Shown: in pieces, positions 1 through 10,411 of the stretch
Numbering within the stretch: the first letter of the stretch is position 1
How the letters are laid out: every line of letters starts with the position of its first letter
Assembly: GCA_023078555.1 (NCBI GenBank)
Contig: CM041198.1
Coordinates: forward strand, 7,673,836 to 7,737,835
From: Ulva prolifera
Taxonomy: Eukaryota; Chlorophyta; Ulvophyceae; Ulvales; Ulvaceae
Reading direction: 5' to 3'
Length of the DNA stretch: 64,000 nt
Notes under the pieces: model-generated
Databases searched by the model: none
Told to the model about the DNA's origin: nothing
Seen by the model: the letters and a program-made list of their open reading frames with translations, nothing else
Position numbers and translations under genes: made by a program

Positions 1-232
1 ACACGTATCCGGCCATTGTATGGCAGATCAAGCAAAGAAATCAACTCATTCGCCACGCGAGCAAAACCAAACATCAGTCCAGAGTGAGGGCCGCATGCAG
101 CGTGGGACGTTGCAGGCACCGCGGCCAGCCTGCCGCAACTCGCGTGAAACGAGTCCCGCAGGGGTCCGCACCTGCGCGATCGTGGCATGTTGATGCGTGA
201 ATGCATGAGTGTCGCTGCAGGTGTCGTTGCAG

Positions 233-1725
233 GGGAAGACTACGTGGAGGAGGAGGGTGGCGCGTTTGCCGGAGCCGGCGCTGACTACGCCACGCCGGGG
301 GATGCCGCAGCCACACCCGGCGCGCTGCCGGACCTCGAGCCCAGTGCGCTGCCGCCCACCCCTGACTGAGCCCCCCTGATCCAACACCCCGCCTGCTGCC
401 GTCTACCTGCCTGACTGGAGCATCAGGGCTGTGGTTCCGACAGCTAATGATGACCAAAACATTGTCGCGGGGATGCGCACGATAGGTCGCGCCGAGAACC
501 CGCCGCTACAGGGTGCACGGTGCCGTCTTCCTGGGGCCACCATCCTGTCCACTGCGGTGACGGGCTGCCTGCGTGACCAATCGTGCGACACGCATGTTGA
601 TTTTGGAGTGATCAGGCCCGGACCTCGGTCCCGATGCCCCCTTCGGGCGAGCGAGCACGCTTCGATCGATGGAGTGGAGGGTGTCACCGGGCACGGGGCT
701 CTGCGCTGAAAGCCTGACACAGCGCTGTCCTGCAAGCAGCTCCACCGCACGAAGCATCATGTTGGCGGTCGGTCTGTTGCGTCGAGTCCACGGCCTCCCC
801 GTCTGCCACGTGTGGAAGCTTTCGCTTGTGCCACTTTGGTCGAGCGCGCTGTATGTCGCAGAACGCAGACCGAGTAGTCAGTATTGTGTTGCTAGCAAAG
901 GAAAGAAACAAAACCAAGGATGCTGGGCCTGCTGCAGCTGCCGTGGATGACTACGGCACTGATACCGAAGCCGGCCCCACCCCGGCCCCCGCGCCCGCCG
1001 CCACCCCGACCACCGCCGAGCCCGCTGCTGTGACGCCTTCTGTTAGCCCCGCAGAGCCAACTGCTGTGGACCCGGTGGCTGAGCCCATCGGCGCGGAGCC
1101 GACCGTCGGGCCTGAGGTGGTTGCGCCGCTGGTAGACGAACCGACCGGCGGCCCCGAACCTGCGGCACTGGAGCCAGAAAGCACGGTGGCTCCAGGCACA
1201 GAGGAGGGCGACATCGTACCACTAGAGCCGGGCACAGAGGCGGATGAACCAGCTGACGGTGGCACAGCCGATTCTGACTCCGAGACAGTCAGCGGCGAAG
1301 TGCCCCCGGGTGCGTCCCTCTTTCATTCTGATACCGTGCCCTAGGCAGCTGTGTGTACAATGGAGCTTGTATCTTTTATTTTTCGCCAGTGGTGGCTCGA
1401 GTGCATGGGTCTTTGTGCCCCAACTGCACCGGCAGTTTGTCCATCTCAAGGGGCGCACCCCGTAGCGCATCTCCCGGGTGTGAGTGCTGAGCAGACGTGT
1501 CGGCCGGGCCTCCCGAGCGCGTCAAGCGTCAGCATGAGGCCGTGCTGAGCACAGTCCTAAGCCCTGATCATCGCTCCCTCCGTAAACTTGATGTCCCTCA
1601 AATATTTGTTTAGCATTGTTCAGCGTTGCCATGTTGCAGAGGCAGATGGTGCGGGCGCTGAGGCTGGCGCCGCCGGCGTCGTGGCTGCGGTCGCCGCGCT
1701 CCTGGCCGCGCCGCTCCTACTCTAG
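233..1725 (+). CDS. 3' end of a secreted Pro/Ala/Glu/Thr-rich protein with a GPI-like tail (partial)
   Basis: Three exons join with matching phases: 233-343, 938-1309 and 1640-1725 (stop TAG 1723-1725). Both internal junctions are phase 1, and the first exon also begins in phase 1, so the gene continues upstream of the window. The visible protein starts with an acidic segment (EDYVEEEGG). It continues with a long run rich in Pro, Ala, Glu, Thr and Val and no recognisable fold, of the kind seen in extracellular stalks. The last exon encodes a small Gly/Ala stretch (EADGAGAEAGAAG) and then an uncharged tail (VVAAVAALLAAPLLL) ending at the stop. That layout is typical of a GPI-attachment signal; a C-terminal membrane anchor is the alternative. 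A TGTAA poly(A)-type signal lies at 2064-2068. An upstream acceptor at 220 would also keep the frame. The ectodomain is outside the window, so the molecular role is unknown. Confidence 0.55.
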
Positions 1726-3411
1726 TGCGCTAGTGCGGCTTTAGAGAACACCTTGATGTTTCCCCTGCAGCGCGGCCTGTGCGTGGCCCGTAAGGCTGCC
1801 GGAGGATGCCCCGGCTGTGAACCAGGCAGCTTTTGGCTGCAGCGTAGTCATTGCGGAGTGCATGGAACTCATGCATTGCGGCCCCTGCCGGCATGAACAA
1901 GCGCGTCCAGATAGAGCGGATGCTAGGCGTCTGGGTGGATCTGCGGCCCGCGTGCCGCGAGCTGTTACCTGTAGAGCTTTTAGATGAGCCGTTGACGGCA
2001 CACGGAGGGGCCCGTGTGGTAGCAGGTCGGGTGGCGCTGTGTAGGAGTGCGTAGGAGCGCCGCTGTAAAGCAGGTCGAATGCACATGTAAAATTCCATTG
2101 GTTCACAGTGAGAGACACTGGCTTCAGGACAGTCCATGCGGAAGACGGGCGGCGTGGGCAGCCCTTGCGCCGCCTGTCTGGCTGGTCGCAGCTTTGGTGT
2201 TAACCTGAATCGTGTAATTGCATGCACATGGTAGCAAGACATGTGCACACGGTTGGATAATTGTGCTGCACATCGATGGGGGACAGCCATCCTCAGCATG
2301 CCTGTGTCAGAGAGCCAAGTGTCAGATACGTGCACGTGCAAATACTGTGATAGTGACCTGCGTTGCATGCTGGGTCACTTGCGGAATGAAGGTCGACTGT
2401 TTTCGTCCTATTGCAGAAAGGTTGTTGCATTCCGTCTTCAGGGCGGGTGCATGGCCGGGTGCGCTGCACGACCACCAGCCTGAACTGGTCCAGTCAAATC
2501 AGGGCAGTTACTGTTACTGGTGACCGATGCCATTTCAGGGTCTGCCGGCCATGCGACACAAAGCAGCCATGCCAAACATGGGAGACACTGCCTGCTGCAC
2601 CAACACCCGAGTCTGTTGGGCAGCAGGTTTTCGTGTTCACAGGATGATTGCCTGAGCGGCCACAGCACTCTCCATGCATGCTGCCTAGCAGCCGCGGACC
2701 CGCACCGCGGGACCGGGAACGTGGACGCGAGGGAGGTCTTGCCTGCATTGGTGGGATTGTTGATGCAGCTCGCCGCCGGACCGAGCCGCGGTCAGTGAAG
2801 CGGACGCTGTACGGACTAGCGAGGGCCGCGACCGACATGCACGTGCTGAGTGAGCATGGAAGCGCCAGACGCCATTGCTGCGTCGTCTGCGCAAGTGTCG
2901 GTGTGGTGTTTTCTAGAGTCTGTGCACTGTTCCTCTAGCAACTCTGGAGCTCTCCCATGCCTTGCGGCGGCTCGGCAGATGAACCCTGACCAGACCTACC
3001 GACGACACCATGCCCCCTCAGGGCGAAAGCATCGACAGGGCATGCGCTACCGCTATGTGCTACTGCATCGCCACACCACGGTTCCACCTCTTGGACATGC
3101 TTGGAACCCGTCGAGCCGCAGTCCTGCCAAAAGTGCCAAAAGTGCCGAAAGTGCCCAAGCACGAGCTGTGTATGCATGCACACTGCCCGTCCACGCTGGG
3201 GAGCTTCAGGCCCATGTGCATGGTACGCTGTGATCCGGCATGGAAATCCCCCCCCGCCATGCGTAAGCGCCCGCGCAGCCCGACGAAAAACACGCAGTGC
3301 GGCTGGCCAGGCAGGGGCAGCTCTCATGCATGGAGGAGCCAGGGGCGACGGCAACCCCGGCTGCTAGGACGGCTGAACAACCCCAAGGGGCGGTCACCGC
3401 CTCGGCGGGCG
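1726..3411. other. Convergent intergenic region
   Basis: This lies between the 3' ends of a plus-strand and a minus-strand gene. I see no coding exon with usable splice sites. It holds a TGTAA signal (2064-2068) for the upstream gene and a short 9-bp tandem repeat of TGCCAAAAG at 3125-3159. The open frames here are short and compositionally inconsistent. Confidence 0.4.
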
Positions 3412-5953
3412 TCACTCCACGTGGGAGCCGCGTTTCGGCGGCGGGGGCGGGATTGGGGGCCGGGGGGGGAGGCCAGGGGAGGTGCGGCGCACCGCGACGG
3501 CGGCGGGGGGCTCGGCGGCGTGGGAGGGGGCCTGTGAGCCGTCCATGGCGGCGACGAGCTCGTAGAGCGACCGGTCGACCTTGTCCCCGCCGTAGCGCAG
3601 CTTGGCGGTCACGACGAGCAGCGCCGAGACGAGCACCGCTGCAGAGCGCCACACCCGTGGTCAGCCGGCACCTGCCTGCTGCTGAAATGCATGCATGTGG
3701 CAGCGTTTCGAGAGGGTAGCACAGAGTGAATCTTGGCAAGGCCTTGACAGGGGGCGCCACACGGGGGTGCTGCAAAAGCCGGCCATGGCACGGCCCGCCT
3801 CCGCGGAGCTCTGTGTCCATGTCATGCATGAGGCCAACGAGCACACACTCACAGCCTCTCATCGTGTCATGCAGACACGCATGGCCACGTGTGCCGCACA
3901 GGCACAACGTGGCCCAGCATACGGTGAAACACAGTGAAAGCCACAGAAGACTTGTAGCAAAGTTAGACAGCAACCCTTGCACCAGACCCCAGGCAGACGG
4001 GGGGGGGAGGGGCGCACTGGTGAGGAGCACGGCGGTGAGGCCGGCGCCCTCGTCGGTGTCGGAGTACTGCTCCCACACGTACTCGATCACGAGGTGCTTC
4101 GGCCAGGCCTCGGGGTCGTCGAACTCCGACACGAGGCGCAGGTGGCGCTGCAGGAAGGCGCCCTCGAGCTCCGTGACCTCGGCGGCTACGGAGCGCAGCT
4201 CGGCGCCGGCGGTCGTGAAGGTGATGCGCAGGTGCGGCACGCGCCGCTTCTTCGCACGCACGATCGGCAGCCACGCAGTGAAGAGCCGGTCCGCTGCAGG
4301 CACGGAGCGGCGGTGTGGGCATGGGTGGTGGAGGGGGGGCGGGAGGGAGTTTGAGCAGGGGGAGTGGCTAGGGGAGTCCAGAAGGTGCCCGATTGAACTG
4401 CGCGTGTTGATGTATGGGCTGAGGCTGGGTGTGAGCGATGTGTTTGTGTTCCGCCACAGAACAAAGTGTGGTTTGTTGTGGGAACAGCTGCTCTGTCTGC
4501 GGGGGGTAGTGGAACACGCCCAGATTTGCCTGTCACAGTGTGCATCCCGACGGGCAACACAAGCGCGTCTCCGTTGTGAATATGCTGAGGCGGCGCAGGG
4601 CGTTCGATCTCGACGGACCATGGCCAGCCCCACCACAGCACCACCGCAGCGCACTGCGGCATCAGCTGTCTTGGTGTGGATTCGCATGGCCGGCTGCCGA
4701 TGCACGCTGGTATGGCTGACATGGCCGCATGCGCGGGCTGCATATCTCGAGTGCTGGACAGCTACGGCACCGCCCGGTGAGGTGGGGGGGCCTCCACATG
4801 GGGTGCATTCGCCAGTGTTGGGTCATCGGGCCCGATCACATAGAACGATTCCGAATATTCAGATCTAATTGCAGGGTCGCAGTCCTGGAAATGCTGCAAA
4901 GCGACCCGACACTGGCATTCGCTTGGTTGATAGGCGGGATGTGAGGTCCTACATGCAAACGAAAGCAGCGTGGCTTCAGACCACAGACAGGTGTTGGACC
5001 GCAAGGCTGCTGGACCGTTTGGACGGCGGCGTTGATGGAGAGTGGATATCATCATGCATGACGAGGCAGGTCCCAGTGGGATAGGTGAGGCAACAGCTGC
5101 GGGCAACAGGCGGTCTGGAGGGAGTGCAGGGCAATGTGGTGACCAGGCTGTGTGCTGCGGTTGGCGATGGCATCCGCAGATGTGGGCGGCCGCCGGCAGG
5201 AAATCCATGGTGCAGAGAATTTCCATACACGGTGGTGCGAGCACTACGGAGAGCCAATTTGTGCCCGAGTGAGCGAATTAGTGTGCCCCGAACATGGGCA
5301 AGAGGCCAACATGTGCAGCAAGAGGTGTAGGTGTGATCCGACAATGACATGGACCTGTAAACTGACGCATTCTGCCTACAACCCCCAGAGAATACAAAAT
5401 GGATCGGGATTGGATCGTTTGTCTGTCAAAGTGCCTCCTTGTGGAGACCAGATGGGTCACAGAGGGCAGCACACATGAGATCCGCTTGGGAAATCGCTTC
5501 AAGGCAATGACAAAGTATGCAGGGGCAATTTGAGAGATGTTACCTTTGAGCATTAAATATATCGCTAATTAGAAACTGGAGCGAGCCGGCTGGAGGAGCA
5601 CATGGCGAGTGAGATGGGCGAGCGAGAGGGGCGCACAGTCAAAGGACATCTGGAGCTTGTACTCGTCGCTTGCAGACCACTTGATCGGACGCTGAAGAGG
5701 AAGAACGACCACGGAGTTGCGCCCGAAGCGAGGGCAATGTCGCCCCAACATGTCGTGCCATTCTGTGCGCACCTGCGAAGACTGGAGGTCATGCAGATCG
5801 ACAACAATGCAGAGACACACGTGAGACCGGTTTAGGCATCCATACCTGACTGAATTGTGCTCTCCTGGCTACACTGATGAATTCTCCATCCCCGAAAGAC
5901 TTGGCCGTTGCCAGGCACGCGAAGAGGAGGAGCAGAATGACCCGGCCAAGCAT
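3412..5953 (-). CDS. Signal-peptide, single-TM protein of unknown function (271 aa)
   Basis: Four exons give a complete frame with all phases agreeing: 5953-5846, 5781-5577, 4293-4018 and 3638-3412. The total is 816 nt, or 271 residues. The start MLGRVILLLLFACLATAKS is a clear signal peptide. Exons 2 and 3 encode a roughly 140-residue mixed domain, presumably lumenal, with the motifs RTEWHDML, RVPHLRITF and PKHLVIEYVWEQY. A hydrophobic segment (LTAVLLTTVLVSALLVV) then spans the exon 3/4 junction. It is followed by a basic stop-transfer-like KLRYGG and a Pro-rich tail (PPIPPPPPKRG). The topology suggests a type I membrane protein of the secretory pathway. I do not recognise the family. The 1.28-kb second intron carries a MITE-like element at 4806-4921. 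The start lies 502 bp from the divergent start at 6456. The acceptor of exon 2 could also be at 5772. Confidence 0.65.
4806..4921 (-). mobile_element. MITE/introner-like element, copy A
   Basis: A 104-bp core (4812-4915) is bounded by 13-bp inverted repeats, CCAGTGTTGGGTC and GACCCGACACTGG, with one mismatch. Identical 6-bp direct repeats CATTCG flank it at 4806-4811 and 4916-4921, as expected of a target-site duplication. It has no coding capacity. It lies inside the second intron of a minus-strand gene. Its reverse complement aligns with copies B (36391-36510) and C (38526-38646), sharing a core near GTGATCGGGCCCGA. Strand is given in the same sense as the copies in DPE1. Confidence 0.7.
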
Positions 5954-6455
5954 AGGCCCGTCCTCAGATATCTGCGCGAATATAACAGCTACGGGAGCGA
6001 GCCAAATTAGCACGATTAAGCTACGGCTTCATGTCATGACAAGTCTGTTCCCTAGACTGAAGACGCGATGCGAACTAGCACTGATGCCTCGACAGATTTG
6101 ATCACGAGGCAGCGTTCCACAAGCAGCGGACATGATCTATTTCCGAGGGATATCTTGCTTGCTCCACACAGGCGTGCGAATGTCTCGTCTGGAAGCGCTC
6201 CAGGTTCTGGAGTGCTACGAGCGCGTGACTCCGGACATGCGCCGGTAGCCATCTGTCGTCTGATCAATCTGTGATCACAGGCAAACAGCGGTCTGTATCA
6301 ATTCCCATGTCCGTCAAGTATTTGCACGACGTCATCGAGAAAGGCGGGCCCGCTCGGTGAAGCCCAAGCGCCTGCCCTGTTGCCCTGCTGGTGCTGCTGC
6401 GACACTGCAATGGCAACTGAATGGAGTCAACAATAGTGTACGCAACTGTGACATC
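5954..6455. promoter_or_regulatory. Divergent promoter region
   Basis: This 502-bp interval separates the inferred ATG of the minus-strand membrane-protein gene (5953) from that of the plus-strand solute-binding-protein gene (6456). Both starts begin plausible targeting sequences. Both promoters and 5' UTRs must therefore lie here unless untranslated exons extend further. I see no unambiguous TATA box or operator. Confidence 0.4.
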
Positions 6456-9274
6456 ATGCCGGCATGCGCTACTCTGACAGCCCACTGGGCGCCATTGGGT
6501 CCTCATTCCAGGCTAGGCCACCGGAAGTGCCTAAATCGAGGCCGGGCTGCTGTCATTGTTCGTGACGGGCTGACTCGGCGACAATTAATCAGTATAGGCG
6601 AGCGACCTCCTGATCCGGCAAGTATGTGCAAGCATAGTATTCTGTATCTCGATTTCACTGGCAAGTGCATGCTGTTGTAGGCTCTTTTTCTCGCCTACTG
6701 GCGCCCGGTCCCGCATCTTCTGTGGTGACCATTCAGGACAAGGACGGCAACGACGTCGCAGCGTATGAAATCGCGTTCAAACTGAATGTGATTGCCCTTC
6801 AAAATTCAATTAGCTCACAGGAGATCCTGGACTTCAAGAAAGGCTGCAGCAAGTACTGCGGCCTGAAGCTTGGCTTCAGGAACACCATAAAGGTGCCTCG
6901 CTGCAAGCCATCCGGAACCGCACACTCAGCTTGCACTCAAGTGTATGACAGCATAAATTCACTCTTAGTCGGGCTCGGTGCTTAGATATGCTCAGCACAG
7001 CTTTACTCGGCACCTGTGCAGGACATCTACAAAGAGCTGTTCGATGCTCCACCGCCAGTCTACACCGATGATAACGGCAGAGCCGTCCGACTACCGTCCA
7101 AGCCCAACGCAGCGACAGCTGATCTCGTCATGCTAGGTGACCAATGGATGCAGTCGGCCATCGCTGCGGGTGCTCTGAGACCGTACCACGCTCCTCAACA
7201 TCACAAGTGCGCTCCCCACACCTGCTCCCACAAACAACAACCTCACGACCCCATCGTCACGCACCCAGTTGCGACACTACCGCAGCCACGTCACAGCTGC
7301 ACTGAGTTTGTCCAGCCCGGCGCCAGCACAGCCTCAGCCTGCAGGTTCTGGCAACTGATGGGGCCAAGCTGGAAGGAGATACTCACGCGAGATGCGCAGG
7401 GCATGCTTGATCCACACGGGGCGCTCTATGGGGTGCCAGCTCGCTGGGGAGCTCTTGTGATCGTGTACCGGCCCGCAGAGTTCCAGCAGCACGGCCTCAA
7501 GCCCGTGCAAGACTGGATCGATCTCCTGCAGCCCAGGCTGTCCCGAAAGGTGCTCCACCGCCACCGCCACACCCCCCGCCACTCCAGCCCCTGCGTCGCA
7601 ATGCCAGCGTGCGTATCGGCCGGCTCCCGCGGCTGCTTGTCTTTACAGGGCAGCATCTGCGAGCTCCATGGCCGGTCACGGCAACCCACTCGCCGCGGCA
7701 GCACCACAACATCCCAGCCACTGCCCCCCCGACGAGATGAGTGCGCGCACACGATGAGACATCCGCAGGCGTAGGCCATGCGTTCGTGGCATGCTGACGC
7801 GCACGCTCTGCCAGTGCCGCCACCATGGTTATGAATCCACGCGGCCTTTGTCTACTTGCAGTAACGCCCTGCCCTGTTTTCCGCCTGGCCCCCACTGTTG
7901 TGAGAGACAGCCGTAATTCAGTCGCTGGATAGAACATGGCTGTGACATGCTCAAGCCACGGTGCCTTGCCAGCACCAGCATCGACTCGTGCACCCCAGTG
8001 CTTTGCTCAACAACAGTGCCCACCAAGATCTTGAGCCACGCCCCTCCCTCCCCCATTGCTCATCAGTCGCACCACGTGCTCCCCCCCACTTTTGGCACGC
8101 GTCAGGTCCAGCCCGGAATCATCAGAGGTCGCCGCTCCGCACGCAGGTGGCCTTCATCAACTCCCCGCGCGACTTCATCGGCGCCGCAGCCAAGACGCTC
8201 GGCCTACCGTACAACGTCACCCCCGCCGCCCTCCGCGCCGCGCACGTCTCGGAGGCCCAGCTCACGCAGCGCCTGCGCGCGCTGCGCGGCCAGTGCCGCA
8301 CCTTTGCCGACGCCGACGCCCTCGCCGCGCTCAAGGGCCGCGACGTGTGGGCCGCCGTGTGCCCCTGCGACTCCGCGGCGCTCGTCGCAGCACGCAGCAC
8401 GCGGCTGCTGCAGGTCGCGCCGGCGTCCGGGACGGGGCTGTTTGCGGACGTGTGGGTGCAGCCGCGGCGCGCGGGAGGTGCGGCTCTCACCGCCGCTCTC
8501 ACTGCCGGCGTCCGGCACATGATGCCGTGTGTACTGCGTGGTGAGCCTGGAGCTGTCTGCCGGCGGGAGTGTGATGTAGTGTCTTCAGGGTGTGAGCTTG
8601 AGCCTGTTTGCCGCCCGCTGCGTGGCCGCGGTCCCACCCTGCATCCACCGTTCTCTGTTTCAGCTTGTGTGTACATCGGTGATGCCTCCGGCACGCCACT
8701 GAACATGGTGCGTGGGGCGGGCCGTTCTGCCGCGAGCTGCGGCGCCTGATTGACGGAGTCACCCTCCCCCATGTGTCCGCGTGTGTATGCCCGCATAGCC
8801 CTGGCCATGTAGTCTCGTCCTGTGTCGGCATGTGTTGAGCTCCGGATAGATGTGGCAATGCACTCTCCGCCTCTACCACATGTGGTCGCGCCCATACAAA
8901 CACTGTGTCAACCCGGAGATCCGATACCAGTGTGTTGCGATGTGGATCGGCAGGTGACGCGGCGCATGCATGCAGAGCCGGACACGTCGCCGATCGTGCC
9001 GATGTGGGTGGAGCGGGGGCTATACAGCGGCCGCGACGCCTCGCAGCTCGGCCTGCGGGAGGGCTTCCAGCCGCACCAGCTGCAGCGTGTCGCGGCGCAC
9101 GGCAGCGCGGTGCTGGAGCCGCTGCCGGCGGGCCAGGTGCTCGAGAGCATGTCCGACCTCGACCCGGAGATCCTGCGGCGGTCGGAGTTTGTCGAGCCTG
9201 CGCAGAAGGGCACGCAGGAGCTGTACTCCCGCCTCATCGCTGCCCTGAACGGCGAGCCCAACTGCCCTGAGTAG
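6456..9274 (+). CDS. PotD-like solute-binding protein (spermidine/putrescine-binding family), plastid-targeted
   Basis: Exons 6456-6591, 6681-6892, 7022-7206, 7345-7549, 8147-~8480 and ~8954-9274 carry the frame, and the first five junctions agree in phase. The product matches the eukaryotic relatives of bacterial polyamine-binding PotD, such as the Arabidopsis putrescine-binding-protein-like gene. Diagnostic blocks are MLGDQWMQSAI, GPSWKEIL, GALYGVPARWGALVIVYRP, LKPVQDWIDL, GRDVWAAVCP and the C-terminal DLDPEILRRSEFVEP. The N-terminus is rich in Ala, Arg and Ser and contains RRQLISSF. That is a transit-type leader with a twin-arginine motif, suggesting passage to the thylakoid lumen. The role would be solute binding; no permease or ATPase lies nearby. 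The donor of the 8147 exon and the acceptor of the last exon are unresolved: the 8954 acceptor is phase 0 and an alternative is at about 8932. A TGTAA signal follows at 9751-9755. Confidence 0.75.
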
Positions 9275-9320
9275 CTGGCCTGGTGACCCGCTTGCCTGGC
9301 CCGATGGCCCTAAATGCCTG

Positions 9321-9593
9321 GCCCAATGGCCCTGACCAGCCAGCTCGATGGCCCTGACCAGCTAGCTCGATGGCCCTGACCAGCTAGCTCGATGGCCCTG
9401 AACAGCTAGCTCGATGGCCATGAACAGCTAGCTCGATGGCCATGAACAGCTAGCTCGATGGCCCTGAACAACTAGCTCGATGGCCCTGAACAGCTAGCTC
9501 GATGGCCATGAACAGCTAGCTCGATGGCCCTGAACAGCTAGCTCGATGGCCTTGACCAGCTAGCCCCTGACCAGCTAGCCCGATGGCCCACCT
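9321..9593. repeat. 22-bp tandem array
   Basis: About a dozen head-to-tail copies of CTGAACAGCTAGCTCGATGG plus CC, with single-base variants (ACC or AAC, CCCTG or CCATG). Each unit contains the palindrome AGCTAGCT. The array starts about 45 bp after the stop of the solute-binding-protein gene, so it may lie in the 3' UTR. It degenerates at both edges. Confidence 0.9.
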
Positions 9594-10411
9594 GGCTAGG
9601 CACTGCTAGGAGGCAGTGGCGACGGGGTGGGGTAGCGCGAGTGACGACTGCACAGGTGGAGCCGCGAGCTGTGCTTTGTGTGCGAGATGAGGTGAGGTGA
9701 TGGCTGTCTGCTGGTGAGAGCTGCTGGAGTTGCGGTGGGGGGTGTTGATGTGTAATTGTGCATGCTTTGATGTGGTGATCGTGCTGTCAGCAGGCCGGGG
9801 CGGCTGCGAGCCGTGTACCAGCATGGGGTGTCCACCATCAGTTATGATTCATCACACATGTTTGGGGGCGGTGGGCCCCCAGGCAGCCCGGAAACTGGCC
9901 TGCGGCCTGGCGTTGTCCTGAACCGGGCCTTCGATTCCCACCACTTGGCATGAGACAGGAAGCGTTTTCTGGCAGCTGAGAATCTTAGTGCGTGCATCTG
10001 GCCAGGGAGCCAACTGTGTCATGGTGCACATATGATTGCTCGCACTGCCAGTCTCATGATTTCCACAGACAGCAGCAGTGCTTGAAATTGCTGTGACACA
10101 TATTCAGAGGATGAGGCCACCCCGCGATCGGTCGCTGTGGCAACGTACAGGCTTGTCCCTTCTCATGGGCCTGTCTGCTAGCTGTTAACCGATGCACGGA
10201 TGACGAAGAGGGCGCCGCGGTTGCAGTATCATGGGCAGCACTCGTGAGGAGGCGGTGCAATCGCAATCCGCAATCACCTTGCCTTGGAGCACTGGCACAG
10301 GGATGCAGCCGATGCGTTGATTTGAAGTCTATGGAATGGATCTCAACATTTGCTGGCAGTTGTGGTGTCGGCAGAGCTCAACGTGCGGATATTTCACAGG
10401 TGCTACTAGCT
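9594..10411. other. Intergenic, nothing coding recognised
   Basis: I see no exon with credible splice sites on either strand. A TGTAA at 9751-9755 probably serves the upstream solute-binding-protein gene. Confidence 0.35.

Noticed and set aside
3206-4705. 499-codon minus-strand open frame read as a single protein
   Set aside because: Only the part at 4293-4018 is coding. It has a clean acceptor and donor, and the continuation in another frame at 3638 joins in phase and completes a TM helix.
9321-9593. CRISPR-like array
   Set aside because: There are no unique spacers: units are contiguous 22-bp tandem copies, in a eukaryotic context.
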